A program made the translations under genes and the position numbers. From Oscillatoriales cyanobacterium (lineage in GTDB: Bacteria; Cyanobacteriota; Cyanobacteriia; Cyanobacteriales; Microcoleaceae): a DNA stretch of 64,000 nucleotides. Shown in pieces: positions 25,065 through 34,573 of the stretch. Under the pieces are notes generated by a model. That model had not been told where the DNA came from and did no database searches. It was given only the letters and a program-made list of their open reading frames with translations. Numbering within the stretch: position 1 is the stretch's first letter; every line of letters begins with the position of its first letter. The stretch is taken from positions 1 through 64,000 of the forward strand of contig RDXX01000027.1 in the NCBI GenBank assembly GCA_004292955.1, written 5' to 3'.

Positions 25065-28000
25065 ATGTCTTTTAATATTTCGGCTTGGTCGATTAAACAG
25101 CCTGTCCCGACGATTGTTTTATTCTTGATTCTGACAATCGGGGGATTAGTATCCTTTCCGGTTTTAGGTATTGATGATTCACCGAACATCGATGTGCCTT
25201 CAGTTTCGATATCTGTCAGCCAACCGGGGGCAGATCCAGCCGAACTTGAATCTCAAGTTACGAAAAAAGTAGAAGATGCTGTGGCGGGTTTGGGCAATAT
25301 TGACCACATTATTTCTACTGTTAATGACGGTTCTTCTAATACTACAGTTAACTTTTTGTTGGGCACAAATAGCGATCGCGCTACGAATGATGTCCGAAAT
25401 GCGATCGCCCAAATTCGCCAAAGCCTGCCCCAAGACATCAACGATCCAGTCGTCAAACGGGTGGAATTTGCCGGTAGTTCCATTATGTCCTACGCCGTCG
25501 TTTCCGATCGCCAAACGGTAGAACAGCTAAGCGAATTAATCGACCAAAACATCAGCCGTGTCCTGTTGTCGGTCAAAGGTGTCGCTCAAGTGCAGCGAAT
25601 CGGAGGCAGGGACAGGGATATTCGAGTTGATTTAAACCCCGAACAACTGCAAAGTCTGGGGATTACAGCTACCCAAGTTAACGACCAAATTCGCAATTTC
25701 AACATCAATCTTCCCGGCGGACGCACGGAAATCGGCAATTCCGAACAAACAGTCCGCACTATCGGCAGTGCCAAAACTATCGAACAGTTGAAAGCTTATC
25801 AAATTACTTTACCTAAAGGCGGTTTTGTGCCGCTTTCGGGCTTGGGAAAAGTTGAGGAAGGCTATGCAGAAGCGCGTCAGGGCGCGCGGCTCAATAACAA
25901 GCCTGTTGTAGCTTTTGCTATCCTCCGCAGCACTGGCAGCACTCTCGTTACTGTAGAAGAAGCGGTGCGGGCAACTGTTAAGAAAATGGAAAAAACTTTG
26001 CCGCCTGATGTGAAGCTTGAACTTATTTATACTTTAGCAGATCACATCCGAGATTCCTATGAAGCTTCTGTGGATGCTTTAATTTTGGGGTCGGTTTTAG
26101 CGATTATCACGATTTTTATATTTCTGCGGGATTGGCGGGCTACTTTGATTGCTGCTGTGGCTTTGCCGCTGTCGGCAATTCCTACTTTTGCTGTACTGAG
26201 GATGGTGGGATATACGCTTAACGGTATGACTTTGTTGGCGCTATCGCTGGTGGTGGGTATATTAGTCGATGATGCGATCGTCGAAATTGAAAATATTGAA
26301 CGGCACGTCGGGATGGGGAAAACGGCTTATCAAGCTGCTTTGGATGCTTCTGCTGAAATTGGTTTAGCTGTCGTTGCTACCACGATGACGATTGTTTCGG
26401 TGTTTGCGCCGGTGGCTTTTATGCCGGGAATTCCTGGTCAGTTTTTTCGACCTTTTGGCGTGACGGTTTCGGCGTCGGTGTTATTTTCGCTGTTAGTAGC
26501 CCGCACTGTGACTCCGATGATGGCGGCTTATTTATTTAAGGAGAAAGGACATCATGAGGAACTTAAAAAAGACCAACTTTCTTATCAGTACCGCCGACTT
26601 TTGACTTGGGCTCTGAAGCATCGGGCGATCGTCCTAATTTTAGCTGTTGCTTTATTTTTCGGCAGCGTTCAGTTAATTCCTTTCATTCCGACTGGGTTTA
26701 TCGATCGCGATGATACCGGACTTTCGACTGTTTCCATTGAATTGCCGCCCGGTTCTACCTTGTCGCAGACAGATTTAGCAGTGCAGCAAGCAACTAAATT
26801 ATTGCTCGCCCATCGGGCCGTAAAAAGCGTTTTGGAGACCGAAGGCGCTCCGACAGTATCCGGGGGGCCAGGTGGTGGCGGAGGGGGCGCTAGTGGCGTA
26901 AATACAGCCAGTCTGTACGTGAAATTGAAACCCGCCAATCAGCGGATCGGACAACAGAAGTTTGAGGAGGAAATGCGGCCGAAACTTGCCGATGTTCCCG
27001 GTGTGCGGCTGAGTTTTGCTCAAGGGCGTGTGGGCGGTAGGAAGCAAATGTCGATCGTCCTCAAGAGCGAAAATGCGGAGGCTTTAACCAAAACTGCGGA
27101 AACTCTGACGCAACAAATGAGGCAACTTCCGGGACTGATTGAGGTACAATCTAGCGCGAGTTTAGTCAAGCCGGAAATTTTGGTAAAACCCGATCCAAAT
27201 CGGGCGGCGGATCAGGGAGTTTCGGTGCAACAAATTGCTCGCACTGCTTCTTTGGCAACGATTGGAGATATTGACTCAAATCTTGCTAAGTTTGATTTGC
27301 CCGATCGACAAATTCCGATTCATGTGATGTTGGCGCCGCAGTTTCGCAGCGATATCGAAACAATTAAGAATCTGCAAATACCGGGTAAAAATAATACTTT
27401 AGTACCGTTGAGGGCAGTGGCGGATATTGCTTTGGGTAGCGGGCCTTCTCAGATCGATCGCTATGACAGAGCTCGTCAAGTATCTGTAGAGGGCAATTTG
27501 TTGCAAGGTACGACTTTAGGAGAAGCTGTTGCTGCGGTGAAAAAACTGCCTGCAATGAATCCTTTACCCCCTGGCGTGGAACAAGAATCTTCGGGCGATG
27601 CAAAAGTTATGCAGGATATTTTCAGCGGTTTTGCGGGGGCCTTGGGAACGGCGGTACTGTTTATTTATGGTGTGTTGGTGCTGTTGTTTGCCAATTTCTT
27701 GCATCCGGTGACGATTATGGCGGCATTACCTTTATCTTTGGGTGGCGCGCTGTTGGGACTTTTGGTAGGACAAAAATCTCTCGGTTTGTACGCTTTGATT
27801 GGTGTAGTGTTGCTGATGGGAATTGTGACGAAGAATTCGATTTTGCTGGTTGATTACGCGATTATGAATCAGAAGGAAGGCGAACCGATGTATGAGGCGA
27901 CGCTGGATTCTGGTGTAGCGCGGTTGCGGCCGATTTTGATGACAACGATCGCCATGATAGCTGGGATGGTGCCGATCGCGCTGGGAATTGGCGCGGGATC

Positions 28001-28175
28001 TGGGGTGCGGAGTCCGATGGCGATGGCGGTAATTGGCGGTTTGATGACTTCTACGCTATTAACTTTGGTGGTAATTCCGGTGGTTTATACCTACATGGAT
28101 GGCTTGCAAGTCTGGATTTTCGATCGGGTGCGGGGGAAGAAAAGAGGCCAAGGGCGATCGAATATCTCCGGGTAG
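25065..28175 (+). CDS. RND family multidrug efflux permease (AcrB/MdtB-like)
   Basis: 1036 residues from MSFNISAWSIKQPVPTIVLF. Standard RND layout: TM1 (VPTIVLFLILTIGGLVSF), porter loop with SVSQPGADPAELESQVTKKVEDAVAGLGNI, TM2-6 (ALILGSVLAIITIFIFL, then DDAIVEIENIERH, the TM4 relay motif), a second porter loop, TM8-12 with MGIVTKNSILLVDYA and MIAGMVPIALGIGAG. A Gly-rich insertion (GGPGGGGGGASG, about 603-614) lies in the second loop. It exchanges protons for export of hydrophobic compounds, fed by the adaptor at 22723-24510; the two are co-oriented but separated by 550 bp of repeats. The leader is a TTACCAA array, so translation signals are unusual. Confidence 0.93.
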   Translation: MSFNISAWSIKQPVPTIVLFLILTIGGLVSFPVLGIDDSPNIDVPSVSISVSQPGADPAELESQVTKKVEDAVAGLGNIDHIISTVNDGSSNTTVNFLLGTNSDRATNDVRNAIAQIRQSLPQDINDPVVKRVEFAGSSIMSYAVVSDRQTVEQLSELIDQNISRVLLSVKGVAQVQRIGGRDRDIRVDLNPEQLQSLGITATQVNDQIRNFNINLPGGRTEIGNSEQTVRTIGSAKTIEQLKAYQITLPKGGFVPLSGLGKVEEGYAEARQGARLNNKPVVAFAILRSTGSTLVTVEEAVRATVKKMEKTLPPDVKLELIYTLADHIRDSYEASVDALILGSVLAIITIFIFLRDWRATLIAAVALPLSAIPTFAVLRMVGYTLNGMTLLALSLVVGILVDDAIVEIENIERHVGMGKTAYQAALDASAEIGLAVVATTMTIVSVFAPVAFMPGIPGQFFRPFGVTVSASVLFSLLVARTVTPMMAAYLFKEKGHHEELKKDQLSYQYRRLLTWALKHRAIVLILAVALFFGSVQLIPFIPTGFIDRDDTGLSTVSIELPPGSTLSQTDLAVQQATKLLLAHRAVKSVLETEGAPTVSGGPGGGGGGASGVNTASLYVKLKPANQRIGQQKFEEEMRPKLADVPGVRLSFAQGRVGGRKQMSIVLKSENAEALTKTAETLTQQMRQLPGLIEVQSSASLVKPEILVKPDPNRAADQGVSVQQIARTASLATIGDIDSNLAKFDLPDRQIPIHVMLAPQFRSDIETIKNLQIPGKNNTLVPLRAVADIALGSGPSQIDRYDRARQVSVEGNLLQGTTLGEAVAAVKKLPAMNPLPPGVEQESSGDAKVMQDIFSGFAGALGTAVLFIYGVLVLLFANFLHPVTIMAALPLSLGGALLGLLVGQKSLGLYALIGVVLLMGIVTKNSILLVDYAIMNQKEGEPMYEATLDSGVARLRPILMTTIAMIAGMVPIALGIGAGSGVRSPMAMAVIGGLMTSTLLTLVVIPVVYTYMDGLQVWIFDRVRGKKRGQGRSNISG

Positions 28176-28229
28176 GGAAACGGGCACTGCCGTCTCTTCC
28201 TGCGTCAGGAGAAGGCTTTTGGAGTGTAC

Positions 28230-28285
28230 GGTGCGTCAGATCTCAGGTTTGTCCGAAAAATTCCGGCGATCGAGACTGACGCACC
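28230..28285. terminator. Hairpin downstream of the RND gene
   Basis: GGTGCGTCAG pairs with CTGACGCACC around ~36 nt. The same GGGTGCGTCAG word occurs at 24627-24637. It may end the efflux transcript, though no T-run follows closely. Confidence 0.4.
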
Positions 28286-28435
28286 CTATTAATTTTGCCG
28301 CCATGGGCGATCGGCAACCCCAAAAAATAATTCTCAAAATCATTGACTCAAAATCCCAAAATCGTCGTATAATGTGTGTCTAGTCATTATTTACCGCAAT
28401 CCCTAAAAAGTAAAAGCCAGTAAAACAGACTAAGC

Positions 28436-28507
28436 GCGGACGTAATTCAGTGGTAGAATGTCAGCTTCCCATGCTGAACGTCGTGGGTTCGAGTCCCACC
28501 GTCCGCT
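28436..28507 (+). tRNA. tRNA-Gly (CCC anticodon)
   Basis: Acceptor stem GCGGACG / CGTCCGC with discriminator T, D-arm GTAATTCAGTGGTAGAAT, anticodon arm TCAGC-TTCCCAT-GCTGA with anticodon CCC, and T-arm GTGGGTTCGAGTCCCAC. No CCA is encoded and no intron is present. It decodes GGG. Confidence 0.96.
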
Positions 28508-28561
28508 TTAACTGAATTTTCATACAACTATGAAAATTAATTAGTGCTATCAATTCGATCT

Positions 28562-29509
28562 ATGGCTAATTTCTTAACCGCTGCATTATATAAGTTCGTT
28601 GAACTATCCGATTTTGCCGATTTGAAAGCACCGCTAATCGATTGTTGCAACAAAAACAACGTCAAAGGCACCATCTTGTTAGCAGCCGAAGGCATCAATG
28701 GTACGATCGCCGGTTCATCCGAGGGCGTGCGCGCAGTGCTGGCATTCTTGCGTAGTGACGCGCGTTTTGCTGATTTGGTTCACAAAGAATCTTTCTCAGA
28801 AAAAGCACCGTTTTACCGCCTAAAAATCCGCTTAAAACGCGAAATCGTCACGATGGGAATACCCGATATTAATCCATCTCTCATGGCTGGCAAATATGTC
28901 AAGCCCGATGAGTGGAATCAATTGCTTGACGATCCTGATGTTGTCGTAGTTGATGTGCGTAACGACTACGAAGTATCTATGGGTACTTTTGCAGGCGCTA
29001 TCAATCCCAAAACCAAAAGCTTTTCCGAGTTACCTGAATGGGTGCAGCAAGAAACTGCTTTGCGCGATAAACCCAAGGTGGCAATGTTTTGCACGGGTGG
29101 CATTCGCTGCGAAAAATCTACTGCTTTTTTGCGATCGCAAGGTTTTCAAGAAGTCTATCATCTCGAAGGCGGGATTTTAAAATATTTGGAAACGGTTCCG
29201 GAAGCAGAAAGTCGTTGGGAAGGTGAATGTTTTGTCTTTGATGAACGGGTTTCTGTTGTTCACGATTTAAAACCTGGTAACTATGAACTTTGTCGCGGTT
29301 GTCGTCACCCGATTAGTGAGGAAGATAAGGCTTCTGAATTTTTTGTCCTGGGCGTGAGTTGTCCTCATTGTCATGACTCGAAAACCGAAGCTAAAAAACA
29401 AGCTTTATTAGAGCGGCAGCATCAGATTGAGCTTGCTAAGGGTCGCAACGAAGTACATATGGGCGCGTGCTATGATGCTAAGGAAAAATCCGATGGTGCG
29501 ATCGACTAA
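28562..29509 (+). CDS. trhO: tRNA uridine(34) hydroxylase, rhodanese type
   Basis: About 315 residues from MANFLTAALYKFVEL. The N-terminal UPF0176/YceA domain carries CNKNNVKGTILLAAEGINGT and LKIRLKREIVTMGIPDI, then a rhodanese domain (about 120-225) with VVVVDVRNDYEVSMGTF and active-site loop FCTGGIRCEKSTAF. A C-terminal Cys-rich tail (CRGCRHPISEED, CPHCHDSK) is likely a metal-binding part. TrhO uses O2 to make 5-hydroxyuridine at the wobble position of tRNAs. The ATG at 28562 is preferred over the GTG at 28544 because it matches the family N-terminus. It is 54 nt downstream of the tRNA-Gly gene and followed by a GST-like gene. Confidence 0.93.
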   Translation: MANFLTAALYKFVELSDFADLKAPLIDCCNKNNVKGTILLAAEGINGTIAGSSEGVRAVLAFLRSDARFADLVHKESFSEKAPFYRLKIRLKREIVTMGIPDINPSLMAGKYVKPDEWNQLLDDPDVVVVDVRNDYEVSMGTFAGAINPKTKSFSELPEWVQQETALRDKPKVAMFCTGGIRCEKSTAFLRSQGFQEVYHLEGGILKYLETVPEAESRWEGECFVFDERVSVVHDLKPGNYELCRGCRHPISEEDKASEFFVLGVSCPHCHDSKTEAKKQALLERQHQIELAKGRNEVHMGACYDAKEKSDGAID

Positions 29510-29510
29510 A

Positions 29511-29741
29511 AGGTATGTTGTTGGGCTTGGGCCCCAAGAGCGCTGAAGCGCAACTACGTACCAAGAAAGGTATGTTGTTGGGCTTGAGCCCCAAGAGCGC
29601 TGAAGCGCAACTACGTACCAAGAAAGGTAGTATGTTGTTGGGCTTGGGCCCCAAGAGCGCTGAAGCGCAACTACGTACCAAGAAAGGTATGTTGTTGGGC
29701 TTGGGCCCCAAGAGCGCTGAAGCGCAACTACGTACCAAGAA
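29511..29741. repeat. Four tandem ~57-bp repeats between trhO and the GST-like gene
   Basis: Units start at 29511, 29568, 29625 and 29685: AGGTATGTTGTTGGGCTTGG, then CCCCAAGAGCGCTGAAGCGC and AACTACGTACCAAGAA. The third unit has a 3-bp insertion. GGTA(T/C)GTTGTTG and CAACTACGTACC at its two ends are nearly complementary, so each unit can fold. Open in the downstream frame by chance. Confidence 0.92.
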
Positions 29742-29763
29742 ATGCCCAATGCCCAATGACTAT

Positions 29764-30420
29764 ATGTCACCAATATATCCAATTTTATATTCATTCCGCC
29801 GCTGTCCCTATGCTATGCGCGCACGTTTAGCGCTGATGATTAGCAATCGCGCGTGTGAGTTGCGGGAAGTTGTTTTGCGAGACAAACCACAAGAAATGTT
29901 AGATGTATCTCCGAAAGGTACAGTACCGATATTGATTGATGTTGGCGGGCGCGTACTCGATCAAAGTATTGATATCATGTTGTGGGCGTTGGAACAACAC
30001 GATCCTGAAAAATGGTTGAGGCCAAAGGAAGGTTCTGTTGCAGAAATGCTGGAACTTATCTCTCAATTTGATTATGGGTTTAAATATCATCTTGACCGTT
30101 ATAAATACCCTGAGCGTTATGCTGGTGTTGATGCTCAAGCACATCGCGATGAATGTGCTTTATATCTGGGGAAACTCAATGCTAAATTAATCAAGAATAA
30201 ATATTTGTTTGGTAATAATGTAGCATTGGCTGATATGGCGATCGCACCTTTTGTCCGTCAATTCGCCCATACCGATAAAATTTGGTTCAACGAACAGCCT
30301 TGGATTCCCCTACAAGCTTGGTTGACAGCCTTCACTGACTCGGAAATTTACGCCAGTGTGATGCAGAAATACCCCAAATGGGAATCGGGGAATCCCACCG
30401 TTATTTTTGGGCGATCGTAA
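29764..30420 (+). CDS. Glutathione S-transferase-like protein
   Basis: 218 residues from MSPIYPILYSFRRCPYAMRA. The N-terminal thioredoxin-fold half has the active-site motif CPYAMRARLAL (Cys ~14), VSPKGTVPILID (cis-Pro) and VLDQSIDIMLWAL (glutathione-binding Glu/Asp-Ser pair, here QS). The C-terminal all-helical half has ALADMAIAPFVRQF, the N-capping box region. Probably glutathione-dependent transferase or reductase in the cytoplasm. The frame is open upstream through the tandem repeats, which I exclude. It follows trhO by ~250 bp of repeats, a pairing I think is frequent in bacteria, but co-transcription through the repeats is unproven. Confidence 0.88.
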   Translation: MSPIYPILYSFRRCPYAMRARLALMISNRACELREVVLRDKPQEMLDVSPKGTVPILIDVGGRVLDQSIDIMLWALEQHDPEKWLRPKEGSVAEMLELISQFDYGFKYHLDRYKYPERYAGVDAQAHRDECALYLGKLNAKLIKNKYLFGNNVALADMAIAPFVRQFAHTDKIWFNEQPWIPLQAWLTAFTDSEIYASVMQKYPKWESGNPTVIFGRS

Positions 30421-30615
30421 TTATATTCAATCAACAGATAAGATTGCTTTCATTTGTTATCAATTCTTAAAATTATCTGCGTTTATCTGTGTTAATCTGC
30501 CGGATATCTGCGGTTTACCTATCCATCAAAAATTTATGCAATAAATCTCATATCTAATGTTATTCTATTCCCTCAGGCGTTAGTGTATTCTAACAGATAT
30601 TGTCAGGCTAAAATT

Positions 30616-33600
30616 ATGATTGATGTTGGTTCATTAGTTCGATCGCCCAAAAACGATATGGGAATCGGAAAAGTTGTCGAGGTATCCCACCCCGATGCCA
30701 TAGTTGAATATTTTTGCTCAGTAAAAAACCGCATCCGCAAAACTGTACCCCTCAGTTTGCTACAAGAAGCCCGACTTCAGCGTCAAACCCGCTGCTACCT
30801 CTGGAGTACAAGTCAGGAAAGGTGGATAATTGGCCGAGTTTATGACTGGGATGAAGATAAACTAGAGTACGAAATTGACCTCCCCGACAGCCAAAGTTTG
30901 CAAGCTGTCGAAACCGAACTTTACGTTCGCTGCAATATCCCGATCGCCGATCCGATCGACATTTTAGCAGTTAAAGGCCAAGAAACTCCCTATTTTCACG
31001 ATCGCCGTTTGGCTTTTGTCCAATCTGCGATCGAACAGCGCGCCGTCAGTCGCGGCATGACGGGCTTAATTTCTGCTAACATAGACCTGTACCCGCACCA
31101 AGTTGAAGTCGTGCGGCGCGTGCTAGAAGACCCAATCGTGCGCTATTTATTGGCAGATGAAGCAGGACTGGGGAAAACAGTAGAAGCTGGGACAATTCTC
31201 CGCCAATTCTTGCTAGACGATGCTAACGGGCGCGCTGTGGTAATCGTTCCCAAATACCTGCTCGAACAGTGGCGGCAAGAGTTAGAAAATAAATTCTATT
31301 TGTCTCATTTTGCCGATCGAGTGCAGCTTGTTTCTTTGAGCGAAATCAATCAAATTAGCCGCAATGCTAACCTAGATTTTCTGATTGTTGATGAAGCGCA
31401 AGAACTCGCAGCCATGGCTAATTCGAGCGATCGCAATCAACAACAATCCTTTGAACTCTGCCAGAAACTAGCTCATAAAAGCAAAAATTTATTGTTATTA
31501 TCTGCAACGCCAGTCATCGGCCGCGAGCAAGATTTTCTCACGATGCTGCACTTGCTAGACCCCACAACCTACCGTGTTGAAGATTTACAAAGTTTCAAAG
31601 CACAGGTGCAGAACCGTCAAGAAATTGGTCGAACTTTACTCGATTTCCGAGAGACAACACAGCCTGCTGTTTTGCAAACAAAACTTGCTCAACTTCGCAC
31701 TCTTTTTGCTAAAGATGATTATTTAATCGCATTGGCAAAGGAATTAGAAAAAAGCCTAAAAACCAAAGAAACCGAAGAAAAATCTCGCCTGATCCGAACT
31801 ATTCGCACCCACGTTAGAGATACCTACCGCCTGCACCGCCGCATTCTCCGCAACCGCCGGGATGCGGTGGAAGATGTGATTTTCGATCGCGATACAGTAC
31901 CTAAAGCCGAGTACGATCTCAATGACGAACAGTGGTCTGAAATTCAAACTGTACTCGATAAATGGCGCGCTGCTGCTCCCAAATCTAGCGAATATCAGAG
32001 AATTTTTCTGCTGTTTTTCCGCGCTTCCGGTACTTGGTTGAATGTTTTGGAACGGGTTATCAAAGCTCGCTTGCAGAAAAAATCTAGTCCAGAGCTCGAT
32101 CGCGAATTTGGACAAAGCGACACCGCAATTTTGACCAGAACTGCGCTGTTTTCCGAAGAAAGGGAACTGCTGGAAACCTTGCTCAACACTGTGTCAAAGG
32201 TCGAGGAAGGGTTCGATCGACTGGGTTTGTTACGAATCGCTATTTTGCGATTTCTCGCAGTTGCATTGAAGGTTCCGCGCGAATATCACAGCAATCCTCG
32301 CGATTTGCTCTCCAGAATTCAACAGCAAATTAAACGGCCGATTCCGGGCGAACGTTTCCCGAAAATTGTGATTTTCACCAGTTTTACGACGACTTGTCAA
32401 GAGATTGCGGAAAATTTAGCTAAAATCTTTGGTAAAAAGGCGATCGCCAGTCATGACATGACCAAATCAGCGGATGATGTGGAGGCGAATCTCCATCGGT
32501 TTAAGACTGAACCGCATTGTTTTGTCTTGGTGTGCGATCGATCGGCAGAAACAGGCGTCAACCTACAATTTATAGATTGGTTAGTCCACTTCGATTTACC
32601 GTGGTTTCCCAACCAGCTAGAACAAAGACTCAGCAGAGTCGATCGCATTGGTAGCAAAATGGGAGTGCAATTTTGTTTGTTTGCAGGCCCGGATATGCCC
32701 GATAGCCCCCACGAAGCTTGGTTTCAAGTCTTAAAAAACGGGTTTGATATCTTCAACAAATCGATCGCCAGCCTTCAGTTTTATGCCGAAACCAAACTGA
32801 TTACACTTGAAGAAAAGTTGTTTACTGAAGGAGCAAAAGGCCTATCAAGCGAACTTGAATCGATTAAAACTGAAATCGAACAAGAGAAAATCAAAATCGA
32901 TGAACAATACGCCCTCGATGAAATTGATATTCTTGATGACAGCGCATCTCAGTATTTTGAATCCCTCGACAACTGCGACGCACGCCATAAAGAAATGCAG
33001 CGGGCGGCGGAAGGTTGGTTGTGTCAAGCCCTCCATTTCAAACAAGTCGAACATCCCAGTATCTCTGGTTTGGTGCGCTATCAACCTACTCAAAAAACCT
33101 TAATTCCCTCCAAGGATTTGACAACTCAATTAGTTCCCTATTGTCAGCAATACGGTAGTTACAATCGGCGTATTGCTCATCAAAATACCGATGTCGTTCT
33201 TTATCGAACTGGCGAGGGATTAATTGATGCACTGGGCGCCTATGTTCGCTGGGACGATCGGGGTCAAGCTTTTGCGATGTGGCGTCACGATGAAAGTTGG
33301 GATGCTGCGGAGGGGAAGGAATGGTTCGGCTTTCAGTTTAATTATTCAATTCAAACTGATGTGCAGCCTGCTGCTCAAGTTTTGCAAGCACAAAACATCG
33401 AAAATTACAATTTAAAAGCTTTGCAACGGCGCGCTGATGCTCTGTTTTTGCCAATTTTTGAAACTGTGTATGTAGATGCTCGCAGCGAACAAATGTCTCT
33501 GGTAGAAGATGCGGAAGTTTTGGCAATTTTGCAGCGGGGTTATAAAGGGAAAGGCGGCCCGAATCGGGATTACAATTTGTCTAAAAATCGCACGTCGCTG

Positions 33601-33951
33601 ATTGACAATTTTGTAGATTCCCTGGATTGGGATGATTTTTGTCAGAAGGGGCGGGTGGTATCGGAGGAATTGCTGCGCGGGCGCGAGGCTTTTGTCGAAA
33701 TGTGCAATAATTCTGCTACCAGTGCTGCAATTCAACTCAAAAATCGGGTGAATCAATTGCAATTACGTTTGAATCGACTTTCTAAATCGGAACAGCTTTT
33801 AGAATCAGTTTTGGCTGATGAAATTAGTACCGAAAGTTTGTTGAGTCAAGCGGTTTTAGCGGGAATTCGCCACCCGCACCTAACTCTTGAGTCGGTAGGA
33901 TTTATTGTGATTTCTGGGCGTGCTCCTGTGAAATCGGAGGATGAGGGATAA
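30616..33951 (+). CDS. DpdE-like SNF2/RapA-type helicase
   Basis: 1111 residues from MIDVGSLVRSPKNDMGIGKV; the upstream GTG at 30583 gives only 11 unconserved residues. The N-terminal ~130 residues contain two small beta-barrels (GIGKVVEVSHPDAIVEYF; WIIGRVYDWDEDKLEYEIDLP), as in RapA-like proteins. Helicase motifs: I LADEAGLGKTVEAG (~190), II FLIVDEAQELA, III LLLLSATPV, then IV-VI with VIFTSFTTTC, VCDRSAETGVNLQF and QLEQRLSRVDRIG. The C-terminal ~400 residues (with a coiled coil, LESIKTEIEQEKIKI) are specific to this family. It matches proteins named DpdE, part of the 7-deazaguanine DNA-modification (dpd) cluster, but no other dpd gene is in the window, so its job here could differ (defence or RNA polymerase recycling are options). 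Confidence 0.82.
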   Translation: MIDVGSLVRSPKNDMGIGKVVEVSHPDAIVEYFCSVKNRIRKTVPLSLLQEARLQRQTRCYLWSTSQERWIIGRVYDWDEDKLEYEIDLPDSQSLQAVETELYVRCNIPIADPIDILAVKGQETPYFHDRRLAFVQSAIEQRAVSRGMTGLISANIDLYPHQVEVVRRVLEDPIVRYLLADEAGLGKTVEAGTILRQFLLDDANGRAVVIVPKYLLEQWRQELENKFYLSHFADRVQLVSLSEINQISRNANLDFLIVDEAQELAAMANSSDRNQQQSFELCQKLAHKSKNLLLLSATPVIGREQDFLTMLHLLDPTTYRVEDLQSFKAQVQNRQEIGRTLLDFRETTQPAVLQTKLAQLRTLFAKDDYLIALAKELEKSLKTKETEEKSRLIRTIRTHVRDTYRLHRRILRNRRDAVEDVIFDRDTVPKAEYDLNDEQWSEIQTVLDKWRAAAPKSSEYQRIFLLFFRASGTWLNVLERVIKARLQKKSSPELDREFGQSDTAILTRTALFSEERELLETLLNTVSKVEEGFDRLGLLRIAILRFLAVALKVPREYHSNPRDLLSRIQQQIKRPIPGERFPKIVIFTSFTTTCQEIAENLAKIFGKKAIASHDMTKSADDVEANLHRFKTEPHCFVLVCDRSAETGVNLQFIDWLVHFDLPWFPNQLEQRLSRVDRIGSKMGVQFCLFAGPDMPDSPHEAWFQVLKNGFDIFNKSIASLQFYAETKLITLEEKLFTEGAKGLSSELESIKTEIEQEKIKIDEQYALDEIDILDDSASQYFESLDNCDARHKEMQRAAEGWLCQALHFKQVEHPSISGLVRYQPTQKTLIPSKDLTTQLVPYCQQYGSYNRRIAHQNTDVVLYRTGEGLIDALGAYVRWDDRGQAFAMWRHDESWDAAEGKEWFGFQFNYSIQTDVQPAAQVLQAQNIENYNLKALQRRADALFLPIFETVYVDARSEQMSLVEDAEVLAILQRGYKGKGGPNRDYNLSKNRTSLIDNFVDSLDWDDFCQKGRVVSEELLRGREAFVEMCNNSATSAAIQLKNRVNQLQLRLNRLSKSEQLLESVLADEISTESLLSQAVLAGIRHPHLTLESVGFIVISGRAPVKSEDEG

Positions 33952-34061
33952 TTTGTTTTGGTGAAGTGCGTAGGCCGGGGCCCGGGCGTAGCCATCGCTC
34001 TTTTTGAGGGCGATTCCCTACCCTTCACCGAACCCTTGCGGGAAGATAGCTTCGCTTCACG

Positions 34062-34140
34062 CTCTTTTTTGAACCGATTCGGGAACACGGGCTTTTGGGT
34101 TCGTGCCACGATGGACGCTGATGGATGAAAGGGATTTCGG
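34062..34140 (+). repeat. Direct repeat, left copy, flanking a two-gene cassette
   Basis: CTCTTTTTTGAACCGATTC, GGGCTTTTGGGTTCGTGCCA, CGATGGACGCTGATGGATGA, AAGGGAT. The right copy at 34803-34882 has the same order and orientation with ~85% visible identity. 33967-34000 just before it holds GTAGGCCGGGGCCCGGGCGT, a relative of the repeats at 36893-36925 and 37772-37802. Confidence 0.7.
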
Positions 34141-34228
34141 TATGATTGTGAACTGCTTCGGATGTTGATCGATTACACTATGGTATGTTAAATTTTTATG
34201 GCAATAACTTAATTTTAGGGGTGTAAAT

Positions 34229-34573
34229 ATGGCTAATTTACCATCAAGAACTACTGAAATTATAAATCAATTAAAACAGCAGGCTTTAGATATTGTTAAT
34301 GAAGCTTCTGCCTTGGAATTAACCATTTTTGAACTATTTGGAGAGACCGAGGCAACGATTGCGGCACTAGATGAAATGAAAAGTGCAGCCGATGATGCTG
34401 AATCTTCCTACTCTCAACTATCTACTATCCAGCTTCAAATTGCCCAAGCTCAACCTGTTGCCTCTGGTGATATGCTACAATTACTAGAACGAGCTATAGC
34501 ACGAACCCAAGCAAGGATTCCGGCACTGGAGCGTAGTATTGAAGAAGTTAAGATGGAATACAACTTGCCATGA
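34229..34573 (+). CDS. Small coiled-coil protein, unknown function
   Basis: 114 residues starting MANLPSRTTEIINQLKQQAL, with AGGGGTG about 8 nt upstream of the ATG. It is almost all helical: heptads run from ~10 to ~70 (LDIVNEASALELTIFELFGE) and ~75-110 (LLERAIARTQARIPALERSI). No Cys, no membrane segment. Its stop overlaps the next gene's start (ATGA), so the two are translationally coupled and likely form a complex. I recognise no family. The pair lies between direct repeats, downstream of the DpdE-like helicase. Confidence 0.72.
   Translation: MANLPSRTTEIINQLKQQALDIVNEASALELTIFELFGETEATIAALDEMKSAADDAESSYSQLSTIQLQIAQAQPVASGDMLQLLERAIARTQARIPALERSIEEVKMEYNLP

Noticed and set aside
29515-29763. 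N-terminal extension of the GST-like protein
   Set aside because: Encoded by the tandem 57-bp repeats; the thioredoxin fold starts at about 29764.
29408-29794. Minus-strand ORFs with SWYVVALQRSWGPSPTT repeats
   Set aside because: Antisense of the same tandem repeats; no independent coding signal.
30616-33951. A complete dpd (7-deazaguanine) modification cluster
   Set aside because: Only the DpdE-like helicase is seen; no TGT-like, QueC-like or nuclease component is in the window.
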